A DNA stretch of 64,000 nt from positions 124,001 through 188,000 of the forward strand of contig JAGPYM010000021.1 of the NCBI GenBank assembly GCA_020736575.1, read 5' to 3'. A program made the position numbers and the translations under genes. The notes beneath the pieces are model-generated. The model saw only the letters and a program-made list of their open reading frames with translations. It had not been told where the DNA came from and did not search any database. This stretch comes from Thelonectria olida (lineage: Eukaryota > Ascomycota > Sordariomycetes > Hypocreales > Nectriaceae). Shown here one piece after another: positions 9,850 through 22,484 of the stretch (the first letter of the stretch is position 1; every line of letters begins with the position of its first letter).

Positions 9850-12800
9850 GATGATTGTTTGGAATGATTCGTTGAGGGTTGTGGGTGGTGTGTGTGTATT
9901 CCTAGTGTTGATATTGATAGTGTTGATGGTGGTGATGGTGATGGAGGAAAGGACGGAATGAGGGCCCAGAGGTTCAGAGATGCTATATAAGACATGTTTA
10001 CATTGAGCATTTGGGAACAGTGTTCTGTGTGATGACCAACTTTCATGTTTTGAAAAAGCGAATTCTTTCAAGGTTGATGCAAGCGAACTTAGTTGCCTGT
10101 TCGGAGTCATCTAGGGGAAAAGGACTGTACATTACACAGACTTGGGCCTGGACTCGAATAGTATTCTAGCTTAATGGATTGATACTAAGATTTCTTGATT
10201 GACCATTGAACCAACTGCAGGCTGCTCTTGTTCTCGGAGAGGAAGAAAATAGCAGTATCTACATAGTGCACTTGATGGCTGTGCCTGGCAAGTTTGGTGT
10301 TTGGTAGGAGATGGCTACCCTAGACATGGACGTCAAGAAACTGGAACCTTGCGGCCTTAGCCTGGGCATTGTATGGGCCGTTCTGCGCCTTCGTGACGTT
10401 ACTTGATAAACAAAGTAACGCGCAAACATTCAAGAAAGCCAAATAATATCCACAGAGCTCTTCGGGTAACCAAGAGTCAAGCGTCGATGAGCTCAAGATG
10501 GACATGTTGATGAGATGGCGTCTTGTGGTTTTGCGGCTCCGGGTCAGAGCGGCCCACCCTCTTCCGTCTATCCCTCTTCCATTTCAACCTTGGGGCCCAG
10601 TCGTGGGGCTCAAGTGCTAAATCCATTTTTTACTCTTTTTCCACAAAGCATCCTTCGCCAAAACTATCCTTGTCTCTCTCCGCGGGAAGCCTCCGCGCGT
10701 GGCAAAAACCCAAGAGCGTTTGTTTAGCGAGCGCACCAAGGCCGTTTTATGCCATATGGACTCGTCCCTTTTTACGAAGTATTTGCGGGGGTGGTGGCGT
10801 CTTGGCTTTTTTTTTTTTTGGCCTGACTGGGCTCAAGCTCAGCAGAGTCTTGCCCTGACTCAGCGGCAGGCACGTTCGGGCTGAGCGGCCGAGACACTTT
10901 GGACTTTTGACAGAATAGGAAATGTTCTGGATGATCAACGAAAAAAAGGTCAACACCAACCAACACGGCCAACACACGCACACACACCCTCGGTCGAGCA
11001 AATGAGGAAAGAGAACAGGCCGCGAGGATGAATGCGAACCTGAGGCTAAGAACACGTGCGCTCTGTACGACTGAGGCACAGACAGTTATCGCTTGACGAT
11101 AGATATCCGAAGCTGCCATTCCGACGACGACGGGCGCTTGATAGATAGGATACTACCTCCCTCACCTGTCAGATCTCGGCCAACCGTTCCCCATTTCTAA
11201 TGGAGGGGGGCCAAGAACATCCATCGGCGATTAATCCCAAAGTGACACAAACGGAATAGGAAGCTGAAACAGCCTTACCAAAAGAAATCGCTGATTTTTC
11301 TTACTTTTTTTTTTTTTTGCTTACCGTTTTCCCTTTTGTCAGACCGGTGTTGTTCTTGTTACATGTACGCATCCACCCGGAATACGCAACTAACAGAGAG
11401 GGCGCAGAGACGGGGCGTTGACGGGCCCTTGTCCGTTGCCGAAAAGTTGACCGGCTCCGGAGGACCAGACACACACTCCCTGGTCTAGACTCTCGGCGGG
11501 CCGCTCCCCGGGATACCCGCTGCCTCTTTTTTTGTTTTGATGTGAGATGTCGGTTGTGAGGCATCATTTTTTTTTTGGCCGACATGGCGCGCATATTCGC
11601 TTAAAGGTAGAAGATAGGTCTCGTACATGGCAGCAAGGGCAAGGGATAGTTAAGTGGTGGGGAGGTTGTTGTTTCCGGGCGTGGAGAAGAGGAAGAAGCA
11701 GAAGGGAGCGCACAGCGGCGTGGCCGTTTTTTGATGTACATAGTAGAGGTCAAGTGAAACGCAGGTGGGAGGCATCCAAGAAGGATCAATTGTTTGTTTT
11801 TGTTTTGTTTTTCACCATGCACTGACTCTCAATGATCTGGCCTCTACGGATGCGTCCTTTCCGTCTCACCAACCCTCATCCCATAATCGCGGACCCGACC
11901 AAATCTCAATCTCCATCGCTGCTCCATCTCGATGAGGGGCCCAGGTGCAAGATCACGCACTGCGGGCGCGGGCGGGCGTCACGATGAGGCAGGTCCGGCA
12001 TCCTTTCTCCTTTTTTTATTTTTCCAGGCCCAAAACTTGGTTACCAAGAGGAAGGAAAAAGGACATGGACCCTGAAAAAGTCCTTTGACAGGACAAGCCA
12101 GCCCTGTCTTGGCTGGGCCACTCAAAGGATTGGACGAAAGATGGGGAGATGCGGCAGGGACGAGGGCAGTAATTTCGGAGAGGCACGAAAAGATGATCTG
12201 AGGACAGCCACTCGTTCGATGACATCTCGCACGCACCAGAGCTACCAAGCACTATAGACAATAATGCCGCTTGCGTTCCTTGGAAAGGGCTGTTTGATTG
12301 TCCGCCATGATGATGCTGCTGATGATGATGAATGGTGATCCCAAACCCGCCTTTCCGCCGAGCAAGGCAGGGCCGTCGAGGATCTGGCCTTCGCTTGCGC
12401 AGCAGTAGCGCTTGTCGATCAAGCCTTCATTCAGCTGGGCTGAAGAGGGCTGAAGAGCAGGAATCTCGAACTTGGAAAACTGGCACACCTTGTCGTCGAT
12501 AGTCTGAACAATCGGCAGTCTGTGCATTCTGGTGCGGCCGGTCCGCGTGCTCATCAATGATTACGTCCAGCTACCACTCTGCGTTGGCTTCTAGTTTACA
12601 CAGATATGAATCATAATCTCCACATTGGTCGAGAAGACACGAATGCCTGAAAATGGAACACAGTTCAGACCTAGTCTATTGTGTGTGAAGAGAGAGAGAG
12701 TGTGTGTGTGTGATTCGGGCTGAGTTGGTGGACATTGTGATTGACTGCCGAGAATTCCTATTTTCAACAGCCGGCAGACCCAACAACAAGAGCCAAAAGC

Positions 12801-15800
12801 AAAACCGCGGGATAATAGTGATCGAGGGGGAGACAACAACAGAGACAAAAGCAACGAAAAAGGGTGTTGTCACTTGTCACTTCAGTCTTCTCTCCACAAC
12901 AACGCCTCCCTGCTCGGCTGTCTCAACGGGCCGCAAAAACACAATCACCAAGAAAAAGCAAAGCTGAAGGAAGCACAGCCGGCCTTGTCAAGGAGGGAAT
13001 GGACTCAATAACCGACCCGAGGGTCCGCCCGCCACTGCAGGGCCGTTGGAAAACGCACATGGCCCTGAGCCGCCCCCCCTGATGGTCTTGAAGCTTGGGC
13101 CAGAGCGGAACAGAGTGTGTCTTGTGTTTATTTTGGTGAGGGGCCTAGTTACGGGATATCCGTGCCAACCAGCGAGTGAGAGCCTGAGAGGGGATGAGAT
13201 TGACGACGATCAAAGGGGTCCTCTAGTCTTCTTGACGAGCTGCCTACCGAAGCTGGGCAATTGACCAGGAGTCACCGAGCCAAGAGACCAGCCTGGACTG
13301 GAGCCTCCCTCCGTTATTCGGTGGACATCACGAAAAGTTTGTTGTTCTTGACGAGAATTTGTTTGAGGCTGTGAATAAGGTGTCAGTTGCTTGGCACCGT
13401 ACACTAGGGATGCTTGTTCGGTCAAGCAGACGTCTCCGTGTGAAATCCAGCCCGTTGGATACTCTGGAAGCAAGGATGCCTCCCCAACAGCAATGGACCA
13501 ACAATTCCAATCCCCAAAAGACCACACACAGACGACAAAGGATGACAATCGTGATATCGACAACAGGCATCAGCAAACAAGAGGGGTTGTTGACTCATGG
13601 GGGGGAATGGATGGGCAGGGGCAGAATGGCAGATGACCCCTCCCCCTCATGATTGTCAGCCAATTCACCTCATCGTACTCGCAATCCCAGATTGGCGGGA
13701 TTCATAACAGTGGCCAAAACACCAAATAGTCAACAGCCGCAACACATGAATAAGATGCGGAAGCAGTGAATCAAACATAAACCCTCATGGCACGTTGTGA
13801 CATCCCATTCCCCTAGACAATGGGCACATTGCCACGCGCTTCTGAGACGTTTGGCTTCTATTCCTTTTTCGCGCGCTCCCTTACCCGCCGCCGTGCCGGC
13901 GTTAGAGGTAAGGGAAGTCTAATAATTAGCTCAAAGAGCGTCCGAGTGACGTACCAAGTCAAGCCACGAGGAATGGAAGGGGAACATTGCGGTAAAGAAG
14001 TGCCATGGAAGCCTCCTCTTCCATCATCGGGGAATTTCTTAGGCCCTGACGCCCTGGACTGTACCGCGTTGGATGTAGATAGCCGGCATGGTCCATACTC
14101 ATTCTGTGTCTAAGCGTCACCGTCACCACTCCCCAGGATCGAAAAAAGTACGATGCAACTATGCACAGTGGGCTGGACATGGGGTGCGCCAGGCGATGGC
14201 CGCTTGTGTTGTGTGTTGCTGGAGGGAAAGAGGCTGATGAAAGGGCCAGTAGACTGTAAAACGTCCCATGTTGCTTCCGAAATCACATGGCCCGGCGACG
14301 GAGCCGTTAAACACGACGAACCGCCGGGACGGTGGACGATAATTTCTCGAGATGTCCAACTTGTATTCTCCATCGGCCATTGTAGCGGTGAGTGACCTTT
14401 TCGTTAACCGTCTCTAAGAGCGAGAAATTCTCGCGGAACCGTCTGAGTGGCCCGTCCGTCCCGGCCCTCTCCGCTCACGCGTTTGTGAATGGCCTGTAAA
14501 ATGGAATGGGCTGTTTGAGGAGAAATCAGACCACTCTTGACACATGTCGTCGAACGCTGCCCCTTGTCCTCTCTGAATGAAAGGGCCCCAAACTGCCAAA
14601 GGCCCTTGCTAAACGCTTGAGTAGGTTTAGTCTCCGCCTGTAACCAACGGGTACGAATAGTCCATCTTAATGGTAACGGAGCGGAGGAGAGGGGTCACCA
14701 TCTTGATCCCATTCTTCCTTGTTGTTTGGTCGGTACCCGTGATATTCATCTCCATTCATCTCCAAGCGTTCGGTGTCGTTTAAACGAACCCACGGAGCTT
14801 GCGTTGGTCCTGTTGAAGGAATTGAGCATGATGACGGTCGGTACGTATCTTTCCGATCTCGACATGGGGGAGTCCGACTCTTGGCCTGTCTCGACGTGGG
14901 ATGGCATTGTAGGATTCTCGTCATAGTCCGTACCGTATTGGCATGTGCCGGCCAGAGATTTCGGTCCTGTTGGATTGTTACACTGTAGCAGCATAACGCC
15001 TGCTATGTCAGATCATTGCGAATATGAATGCTCCGACCTAAGTAACTTGTATGTAAGTCCCTTTGTGTCAATAATGAATGAAAAAGGCCGCGGCGCGGGT
15101 TGTGCTTCCGATTCTAGATCTCGGCTCTCCAACCACGACAATCCTAATTGGCTGCTTGACGCTTCCTCTTTCGCTTCCTCCGTTTTTGCCTGCTGCGAGT
15201 CATCTCTAGACGGTTTCATACCGTCCTCTACCGTCTTTCGCCACAGATCTTGGGTCGGGAATGTGCAACGGCTGTCCCCCTTGTCGTTGCCCTCGGATCC
15301 CTCCCCCGGGAGGCAAACCGGGGGAGAGGGCAGAAGAAAGAAAAGCATACGGAACGAGAAAGGGTAGAAAACGGGAACGAAACTGCATCTCAGCGGTCAG
15401 TGCGGCGGAGATGGGCAGTTTCCCTTCGGTGTTCAGCGATGAAGACTGGCGGTAATGGGCAGCCGCGCTTGATGGGACGTTTTTTCGGAATCTCATTGCT
15501 GCGTTGTCCCTCAAGCTGTGACCTTTGTCGCTGTGCTGGGTGGGTTCGGTGCGCTGTGCGTCACTGCAGTGGTATAATGCACATTGCTTTGATGCCGGTA
15601 GATAGGGGGATGGGGACGATGCATTGCAACGGCCATGGCAATGAATTATCGTCAAGGACATGGCTGGCGGAGTCGTTCATTGTTTACAGCCTCGAGGTTC
15701 GGTCGGAGTTGAGCGAGGGGTTCAAGGTCATGGATTGTTTTTGATCGTCATGTGTGAGCAATGCCAGGTTTCAAGGGATTGGAGTCAACAAGGCCGTCGG

Positions 15801-17945
15801 CGAAAGGGCATAAAGAATAATTACACTGTCCAGTTATTATCTTGTTGGCTGCTGGGATCGCAAGTCGAGATGCAGAGGATGGGCGGGGGACGAGGGAGGA
15901 GAGTCGATTGGCGGCTGTGATTGGCCAGTTCTAAGGCAAGGTGCATTGGCGCAAAGCGGGCAGGCGCTGCTCGTTTCAATGGAGGGTGAATTGAGGGAAG
16001 GCGTCAAGCAGCAACATGACGGAAGGGAAGGAATCGATAGAGTTGAGCGAATGATGGGAAGGTGCAGACAAGCTGAATATGAATGTCTTGGTTGTTGCCT
16101 CAATTCATCAGTCATCAACCATCACACCAACATGGACATCACATGTTGTCTCTTCCAAAAAGAAAGGAAATCAGAATCACCCAATTCTTCCCATCTTTGT
16201 CTTTCATCCCAGTCTCGACAATATCACCACCAAGACACTTCATACGGCCTCGTCCCCTGCACAACCACCGCCGCCCACCGCCGTTGACTTCTTGCATTGC
16301 TCTGCACAACACTGCCAGACCACAGACCGCCACCTCCAAATTGCGCCAAAATAACACCAAGCGGGGGGATATGCACTCTACAGTGCGCTTGCTGCACTCT
16401 TTGCTTGCAGCTGTCAATCGCCGACTGCACGTACAAACAGCCTGCAAGAATTATCCCTGCCACGATAATCCACCCTCGACGAAGCTTGGATTATCGCAGC
16501 TGATCACGACGACGCAACCGCCATGATCCATCCCATTTCCTTGACGGAGGCTGCCATTCGGGATCCGTACATCCGCAGCGCGCGTTGCGAACCAACTCTC
16601 CCCGACTCAGCGAGATGCCGCAAGATGCCGCATCGATGCCGCAACATTGGCCGCCACAAACAGGGCTTCGGGACGACTTGATGCGAACTCGAATAATGAA
16701 CGAATGGGTACACGGGATTCTCGAGACAATGCAAAACCACCGTTTAATACGACATTCACGCAAAAGGCATGCTTTGCATCCATCCTCCCCACGGAATACC
16801 CACGTCTACCAGCTCCTCCGTCTCCCACAGTCTCTCGCATCCCACGATTTGGCCCTGTACAAAAAGGCAAAAAGCAACCCACCCCTGGCGACGGGCAGCG
16901 GGCCACTCTCCCAACCCCGGTCTCCCGAGCAGACCCTAGGTTAGAAAAAAACATACCACGGAATCCCTGGAAACCCGCCAGTCCCTCCATCAATTTGCCC
17001 ATGCCAGTCAAGATTCCCATGGCCCATGCCCTCCCAAAACCCACCCACGCCCAAGTCCACCACACACTCTCAGCACACATGGTCCGTCGGCTCCATCAAT
17101 GGCGGTCGCTGCCACACCTACCATGCCATATGCCAGCAAGCACAGGACAGCATGGGGCAGGAGTTGCAGGGCCAGCAGGGGCAACGGGCAGCAGACGCCG
17201 CCTCGTCGTGTCGTCTCGTCCCAAAATCGTCGTCTCCTCGTACCGCCCCAACACCACGCCAAGCTCGGCAGCCCCCGCCAGTCGACCGGGCTGTCATACG
17301 ACGCGGAAGAGATTCATCGGGCGCTCTCGCGCTCACCTTCGCGAGCTCCAGCCCTGAGCCATGGCATCTCCGTCTCCCTGGTTGCCTTTGCTGTACTGTT
17401 GGGCCAAGCTATATATCGCTCGCCCCGTCTCGCCATCCAAGTGTCTGCCCATCCCTTCCGTTGGTGACCATGCACTGATTGAATACATCACTCGAGACTC
17501 TCCCCACCATCGTCCGCCACGTACCACCGACCGTCTGATATCCAACGTCTTTGACTCCTTTTTCGACAGAGCTTCTACCACCTTTTTACGACTGCAACAA
17601 AGATAGAAGCTTTCTTCGCCATTTGAATCGACTCATCGACTCATATCATCATCATCACAAAGCATCATCGTCAACCCTCCTCCTAATCTCTGGATTCCGT
17701 CGACCCGAGACAAGAACATTTACCAACCTACACCCCTCCCCACAACCATTAACAGCCCGTTTACACACCCCCCTTCCTCCCTCTTTTCCCATCTCTCCAA
17801 GTTCTCTCACCTTGCTTGTGCTCGCTTGGGCCTTATACACACACCCCCGGGCACCAAGATCGACAAGCCACTTCCTCCGCCTACAGACATATCTGAGCTT
17901 CAACCGGCACCACATCAGTCTACCATCAGCTCCAAACTCGACACA
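9850..17945. other. About 8 kb without a supported gene, upstream of the bHLH-Zip gene
   Basis: I see no frame with recognisable domains or a convincing splice pattern over about 8.1 kb on either strand. The stretch has many homopolymer runs (T runs at about 10809, 11306 and 11568), a GA/GT tract near 12690-12712, GAT/CTG triplets near 12307-12330, and repeated GAAAGGGC/GGCCCTT words between about 12280 and 14610. From about 16,100 to 17,945 the plus strand becomes C/T-rich, like a long transcribed leader of the bHLH-Zip gene. A weak minus-strand frame (about 12554-12252, about 100 residues) has no recognisable motif. Long regulatory regions of this kind often precede fungal transcription factor genes; non-coding RNAs cannot be excluded. 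Confidence 0.5.
9983..9990 (-). promoter_or_regulatory. Candidate TATA box of the Arg/Gly-rich gene
   Basis: On the minus strand the sequence reads TTATATAG, about 135 bp upstream of the Met at 9849 and inside the longer alternative reading frame. It supports the shorter start. Confidence 0.4.
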
Positions 17946-19349
17946 ATGGCCGACATATCATTCGACTATTTTGACCATACCCAGCAACAGAAACAGGTAT
18001 GCCTTGTCACTCTCTCTATTCTACTCTCTTCGAAACCCAATCCCCCTTCCCATAAGTCTTTTTTTTCATATCCGTCCATTCACATGCCTCGATTGTCCAT
18101 CTCATCACCGATCCCATAACCCATGCTGGGCTCTTATGCGTCTGGCCAACCCCCTGCATCCTGGGGCCTCGTTTTTATGGCACACATATGTCCCCTCCTT
18201 CCCCCTCACCTCACCTCATTCTTCCTCTTCAGGCTCTTTACAAAGACTCAAAAGACCTATCCGATATCCTAAATATCACATCAACCCACTTCAATCTATC
18301 CTATCTTCATCCTACCTTCCATACATCTCTTACACGCACTGCCAATCCCCACTATCCATCCCCCCCTTCAAGCATACATCAGCCACACCTGATACACACT
18401 GCATCACTCTATACCTTCAGCCAACTCGGCCTAACACCCCTCATAGAACTTGGGTGTTCCCGCGTCACTCTACGACCCCGCCGACTTTAGCGGAGACTCG
18501 TCTCATTCTCCCGACTCTCCTCTCTCGCCAGTCTTTGCCAACCCCTACCAGCTTCCAGTCGCCAACGAGTGGGTCAGCTGGGACGACAAGGCCACTCTAT
18601 CTCCTGATCTTGACGCTCTTCCCAAGCAGGAGCCCTTTGAAGGCATTAATCTATCCACGATCCCCTCGCGCAACAACATGGAACTCAGCCCTGCCATCAA
18701 CCCCAACGATCTCTCTGGTACCATTCCCGACGCTGTTCCCTTTGGTAGAGTTGGTCTGAACGACATTGACACTCAACCTCTCTTCCAAACTCCCATGTCT
18801 TCCATCTCTCCTCAACCTCACATGCAGGCCATGATGGCTGATGCAAACAATAACCCCATGCCTACCGGCCCCAATGCCATCAAGGACCCGCGAAACAGAT
18901 ATCCTTCGCGTAAGCGCAAGTCCTCTGGCTCCGGCAGCATCTCGTCTCGGTCTTCGCCTTCTCCCCCTCCCGCTACCCGCCGCCACTGCTCTCCTCCTAA
19001 GAAGACGGCCCACAACATGATTGAGAAGCGTTACCGAACAAACCTCAACGACAAGATTGCCGCTCTCCGCGACTCTGTTCCCGCTCTCCGTGTCATGGTT
19101 CACCGATTAGAGCAGCAAGGCGATGGGCTTGAAGATGACCTCTGTGAAGAGGACCTTGGCGGTCTTGCTCCCGCCCACAAGCTTAACAAGGCCACCATTC
19201 TCAGCAAAGCCACCGAGTACATTGCTCACCTCGAGAAGAAGAACAAGAACCTCGCTCGGGAAAACAACCAGCTCAGGAATCGCGTTGAGGGATTCGAGAT
19301 GTTGGTGATGAGCCGAGACCAGGCGCCGCCAGCTGGTGTTTGGGCATAG
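17946..19349 (+). CDS. bHLH-Zip transcription factor with SREBP-type Tyr
   Basis: Two exons (17946-17996 and 18447-19349) give 317 residues. The intron, 17997-18446, is 450 bp and unusually long; it starts GTATGC and ends CATAG. No GT donor occurs between about 18233 and 18446, so a cryptic internal exon is unlikely. Residues 18-200 are Pro/Ser-rich. The bHLH starts near residue 206: HNMIEKRYRTNLNDKIAALR. The Tyr in EKRYR, where most bHLH proteins have Arg, is the hallmark of SREBP-type factors and allows binding to sterol regulatory elements as well as E-boxes. An acidic loop (LEDDLCEEDLGG) follows, then helix 2 and a leucine zipper. There is no membrane segment, so this is not a full Sre1/SrbA-type precursor. 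It resembles the short, soluble SREBP-like factors of moulds such as SrbB, which act in hypoxia and sterol control; orthology is not established. Confidence 0.87.
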
Positions 19350-20900
19350 ACGGGCCCATTCCGAAGTATGGCATTCTCCCGTGTTATGATTTATGATATC
19401 CTGGAGTTTCTGGCGCAAAGAGGAAATGGTACAGAATCTGGAATTCGCAGTTTTACTTGGCGCATCTATTTGGAAAGCGCTTGCCTACGGGCTTTTGCAT
19501 TAAAATCTGGGCGGTCGTCTGTTTCGATAGCAACACATACCAATCTCCCTCCAATACAGTGTTTTAATATTTTGATTCCTCAATTCTTGTTGAAATTTGG
19601 TCATATTACATATTGTAGATTTTGATATTTGACAAGCTGCATCACCAAATCTATCAATGGATAACTCACGAGGAACAAACGCTTCTGGATAGTTCATAGT
19701 TGGATGGCGACTTTGAATTCTTGCTGGCAAACCCCAAAGAACCTCTGTTCTCGATTCACAAGCTCAAGAACGACGTTGGCGCTCAGTCTCCCCAGCGTAA
19801 CTCTGGTATAGTACAATAACATAGTATTGGATAGCAAGCATTAAAGCAGAACCACATGTCAGCCACAGCAACCTGGCGTGATGGCGGTTGACGTCAGACC
19901 ACCATGGGGCGGTCGCTCATGCGGTGCGGGTCTCCGGACCGCGTGGTTCGGGGCCGGGGATTGGGAGATATGTGGTGCGATTGTTCGGCGGTTTGGCGGT
20001 GCGCGTGGACGGGAGTGTGAGTCAAGACCGGGAGTGAAGATGAGATGGGGTGGTTTTGAGGTTGGGTATTGATGAGAATGGGGTGTTTATTATGGAGGGA
20101 TGGCGAGGGAGAGGAGGATGGTTTTAAGAAGGAGGAAGGGGATGAGAGGGGGGGACGGGGTGGTGAAGGTGAGGATGGGAACGTGTACGAAGTAATACCT
20201 ATGGTGTTGGACTGGATTAGGGTACGGTGACCTTGAAAGTTGAGAACGGATATAAAGTCAACTGTAGCTCTTCTAGAATGCTTGTATTTAATTTGTTACC
20301 AGACTAGAACGACGTTTGAGATACATGCTGGGTGATGATGTGATGTCTCTTGGTGTAAGTGAATTAGACATTGACGTTTCAGCCAGGAGGAGAACATATG
20401 ACGTTGACTTGTCACAAGCCTCAACACAAGCTGGTTTCAAATGAAAGGGACCGAAATGTCGTTTACTGCAAAGGCGGATGTAGTAGAAGTCACGAGACAG
20501 GAAATGGGGAGTATATATAAGCTCGGGTGCCGGGGGCTAGGGTCCCCAATTCCAGACCTTATGCACATAGGTAGGTAGAAGACTTGAAGCAACACGCCTA
20601 AAAGAAAGCGGAACGGCTTTTCAATGTTTCAGCAAAGCAAAGTAAGTTGCCGTGAAACTCGTACGATGCTCACGTGGAATACGAAAAACAACATGCCACA
20701 TTTCGGGGGATTCGGCTGTGGCTGACGACGCACCCCAGTGGACCGATTTCACTTCCATCTGGCTGTTCGGCATTTGCTCGATTTAGATTTTGCTTATCGA
20801 TAACTTTACATGGTGGGACGGGAGCGAAGGACAGTGGATGCTGGGCGAGATGGCTTGCAGATTCGCATCGTGGGATGTTGCCGATGGCCTGATGCTACAT

Positions 20901-20965
20901 TGATGAGAAGTGATGAGATGAGATGAGCTGAGCTGAGATGGGGTGGATAGGGTGGATGGAGTGAA
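20901..20965. repeat. Degenerate GATGA/GGTGGAT short tandem repeats
   Basis: The sequence reads TGATGAGAAG, TGATGAGATG, AGATGAGCTG, AGCTGAGATG and then GGGTGGATA/GGGTGGATG units, a purine-rich, imperfect short tandem array in non-coding DNA. Confidence 0.6.
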
Positions 20966-22289
20966 GGTGGCTATGTTAAAGCCGTGTTATTTCCTGCCGG
21001 CATGTGAATTGGAGATGTCGGAAAATGGGAGAAGACTCAAGCTTTACGAGCCTGTGAGGGCTATTCGGACTGAGACTGGCTTGATGTTTCTCACTTTTTG
21101 CTCCTTGTTGGTTGCCTTCTCACAAACAAGACAGAGGGAGGAGGTCCAAGCTTGGTCTTGATTGGTGGTTTCAGTGATCGTCGACAGGGTTGCTTGCCGA
21201 ATGGGAGCTAATGAAAGGTGGGACAGACATGTTCACTTTCATAGTAAGAGGCGGATATACCGGTTCAAAGCATCTCAACGGCGACACTGAGAGTTCATTG
21301 GGGCGCGCATAGGCACTCCGTTTTCTTGGAAGTTGGAATCTAGGACGTTCTAGGACTGTTAACAAGCCCTAGTGTTCTCTACTCGGCAATAGATGGTATT
21401 GTGGTAGTGGCTTAATGAGAACAGCAGCCAGGACCACGCATTGGTTACTCGACTTGCCAAGGCAGAATGAAAAAAGAACTTGATCCCTTTCTCAGTCCTT
21501 CTCAGGTTCTTTGATCGTTTGCCTCTTATGTTCGAGGCACATTTCACATGCTTTATCCGTTGAATGTCGGGGCTCCTCAGCTCATGGCTCAAATTAGCTA
21601 AGCGCATGATTTGATAATCAGTCCTGACAAAGCCAGCGGGGTCCAGGCCGCAAGGCAGACTTGAGCTCTGAACAATCTGGCCAATCAGGGCAGCCGAAAT
21701 GAACCGGGGGCGCTGTCACTGGCTTTTGGCTCTGGCTTTGGCTTGGGCTACCTCGCACTAACAATAAAAAGCCCAGGAATTGAATGCCGGATGACTCTTT
21801 CTGTGTCAACTAATGGCGGGATGAATACGGCGAGTTTTCGGACCACGTAGGACGACAAGTCGGTAGCCAATCAGGATGTGGAAAAGTCGTCATGATGCCT
21901 CGATTTCAGGTTACCTAATCAGGCATCCGTTTGAGAGTCTTGGAGGCGTTGCTTCATTGGCTTGGCCGGTAGTAGGCAGCAATTGACATGAGACAGCATC
22001 ATGCCAGTATAGATGCCAAATAAACAGTTAAATATGGCAGAAATACCTTGGTGAACCAATTCGTTCCTCTCTCCCTCATCACACAACCAACTACATCTTT
22101 TCAGCCTGCAAAACTGCCCCGGCCGTCGATTTGCTAAGGGCAGCCGTCTCATCTTAAACACCACCGAGCTCCGCCACAGTCTGCCGCACTTGGTAACAAG
22201 CCAGCCACCTCCGCTCCGACGAACGAACATCAACCACGACTGAGCATCAATTGCCTATTTCAAGGACGATTCCTTCATCGAATCTGCGT

Positions 22290-22308
22290 CTTCTTCTTCT
22301 TCTTCTTC
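22290..22308 (+). repeat. CTT microsatellite
   Basis: Six CTT units plus one base, in the presumed 5' leader about 180 bp before the start of the VIT/vWA gene. Confidence 0.75.
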
Positions 22309-22484
22309 CCCTTCATTACAAAAACCACCGCCAAATTCTGAATTGATACCCGGGTCTTCTATCCACACCTCACGAATCCTCATCGCAGTGAATAGCTTCA
22401 TCTGGGTTGCTTGCTGTGACGTAACTACACTGCCCTTTCACCATTTTATCCCCATTTTCCCCCAAACATAAAAAAACAACAACC

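Larger units (their letters stand above)
19350..22484. other. Gene-free region with GATGA-type repeat and orphan TATA box
   Basis: About 3.1 kb without a supported coding region. A good TATATATAAG lies at about 20513-20522, but the ATG frames after it are very short or need speculative splicing, so no gene is called. GATGA/GAGCT/GGTGGAT short repeats occupy about 20901-20965. The last 400 bp before 22485 are C/A- and CTT-rich and are taken as the promoter and leader of the VIT/vWA gene. Confidence 0.45.

Noticed and set aside
9094..9867. A 257-residue hydrophobic frame on the plus strand
   Set aside because: Antisense to the Arg/Gly-rich gene; its Val/Gly/Ala stretches are the complement of Thr/Pro/Asn/Asp-rich codons.
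12252..12554. Minus-strand frame of about 100 residues with CC and acidic segments
   Set aside because: No signal peptide, no recognisable domain and no good promoter; it lies in a region with many similar chance frames.
17551..18759. A 402-residue open frame on the plus strand
   Set aside because: It begins at a TTG, is Pro/Ser/His-rich without a domain, and runs through the leader, intron and coding exon of the bHLH-Zip gene in another frame.
20513..20820. A possible small spliced gene after TATATATAAG
   Set aside because: The only joining found gives about 22 residues with an overly free choice of acceptor, so it is not called.
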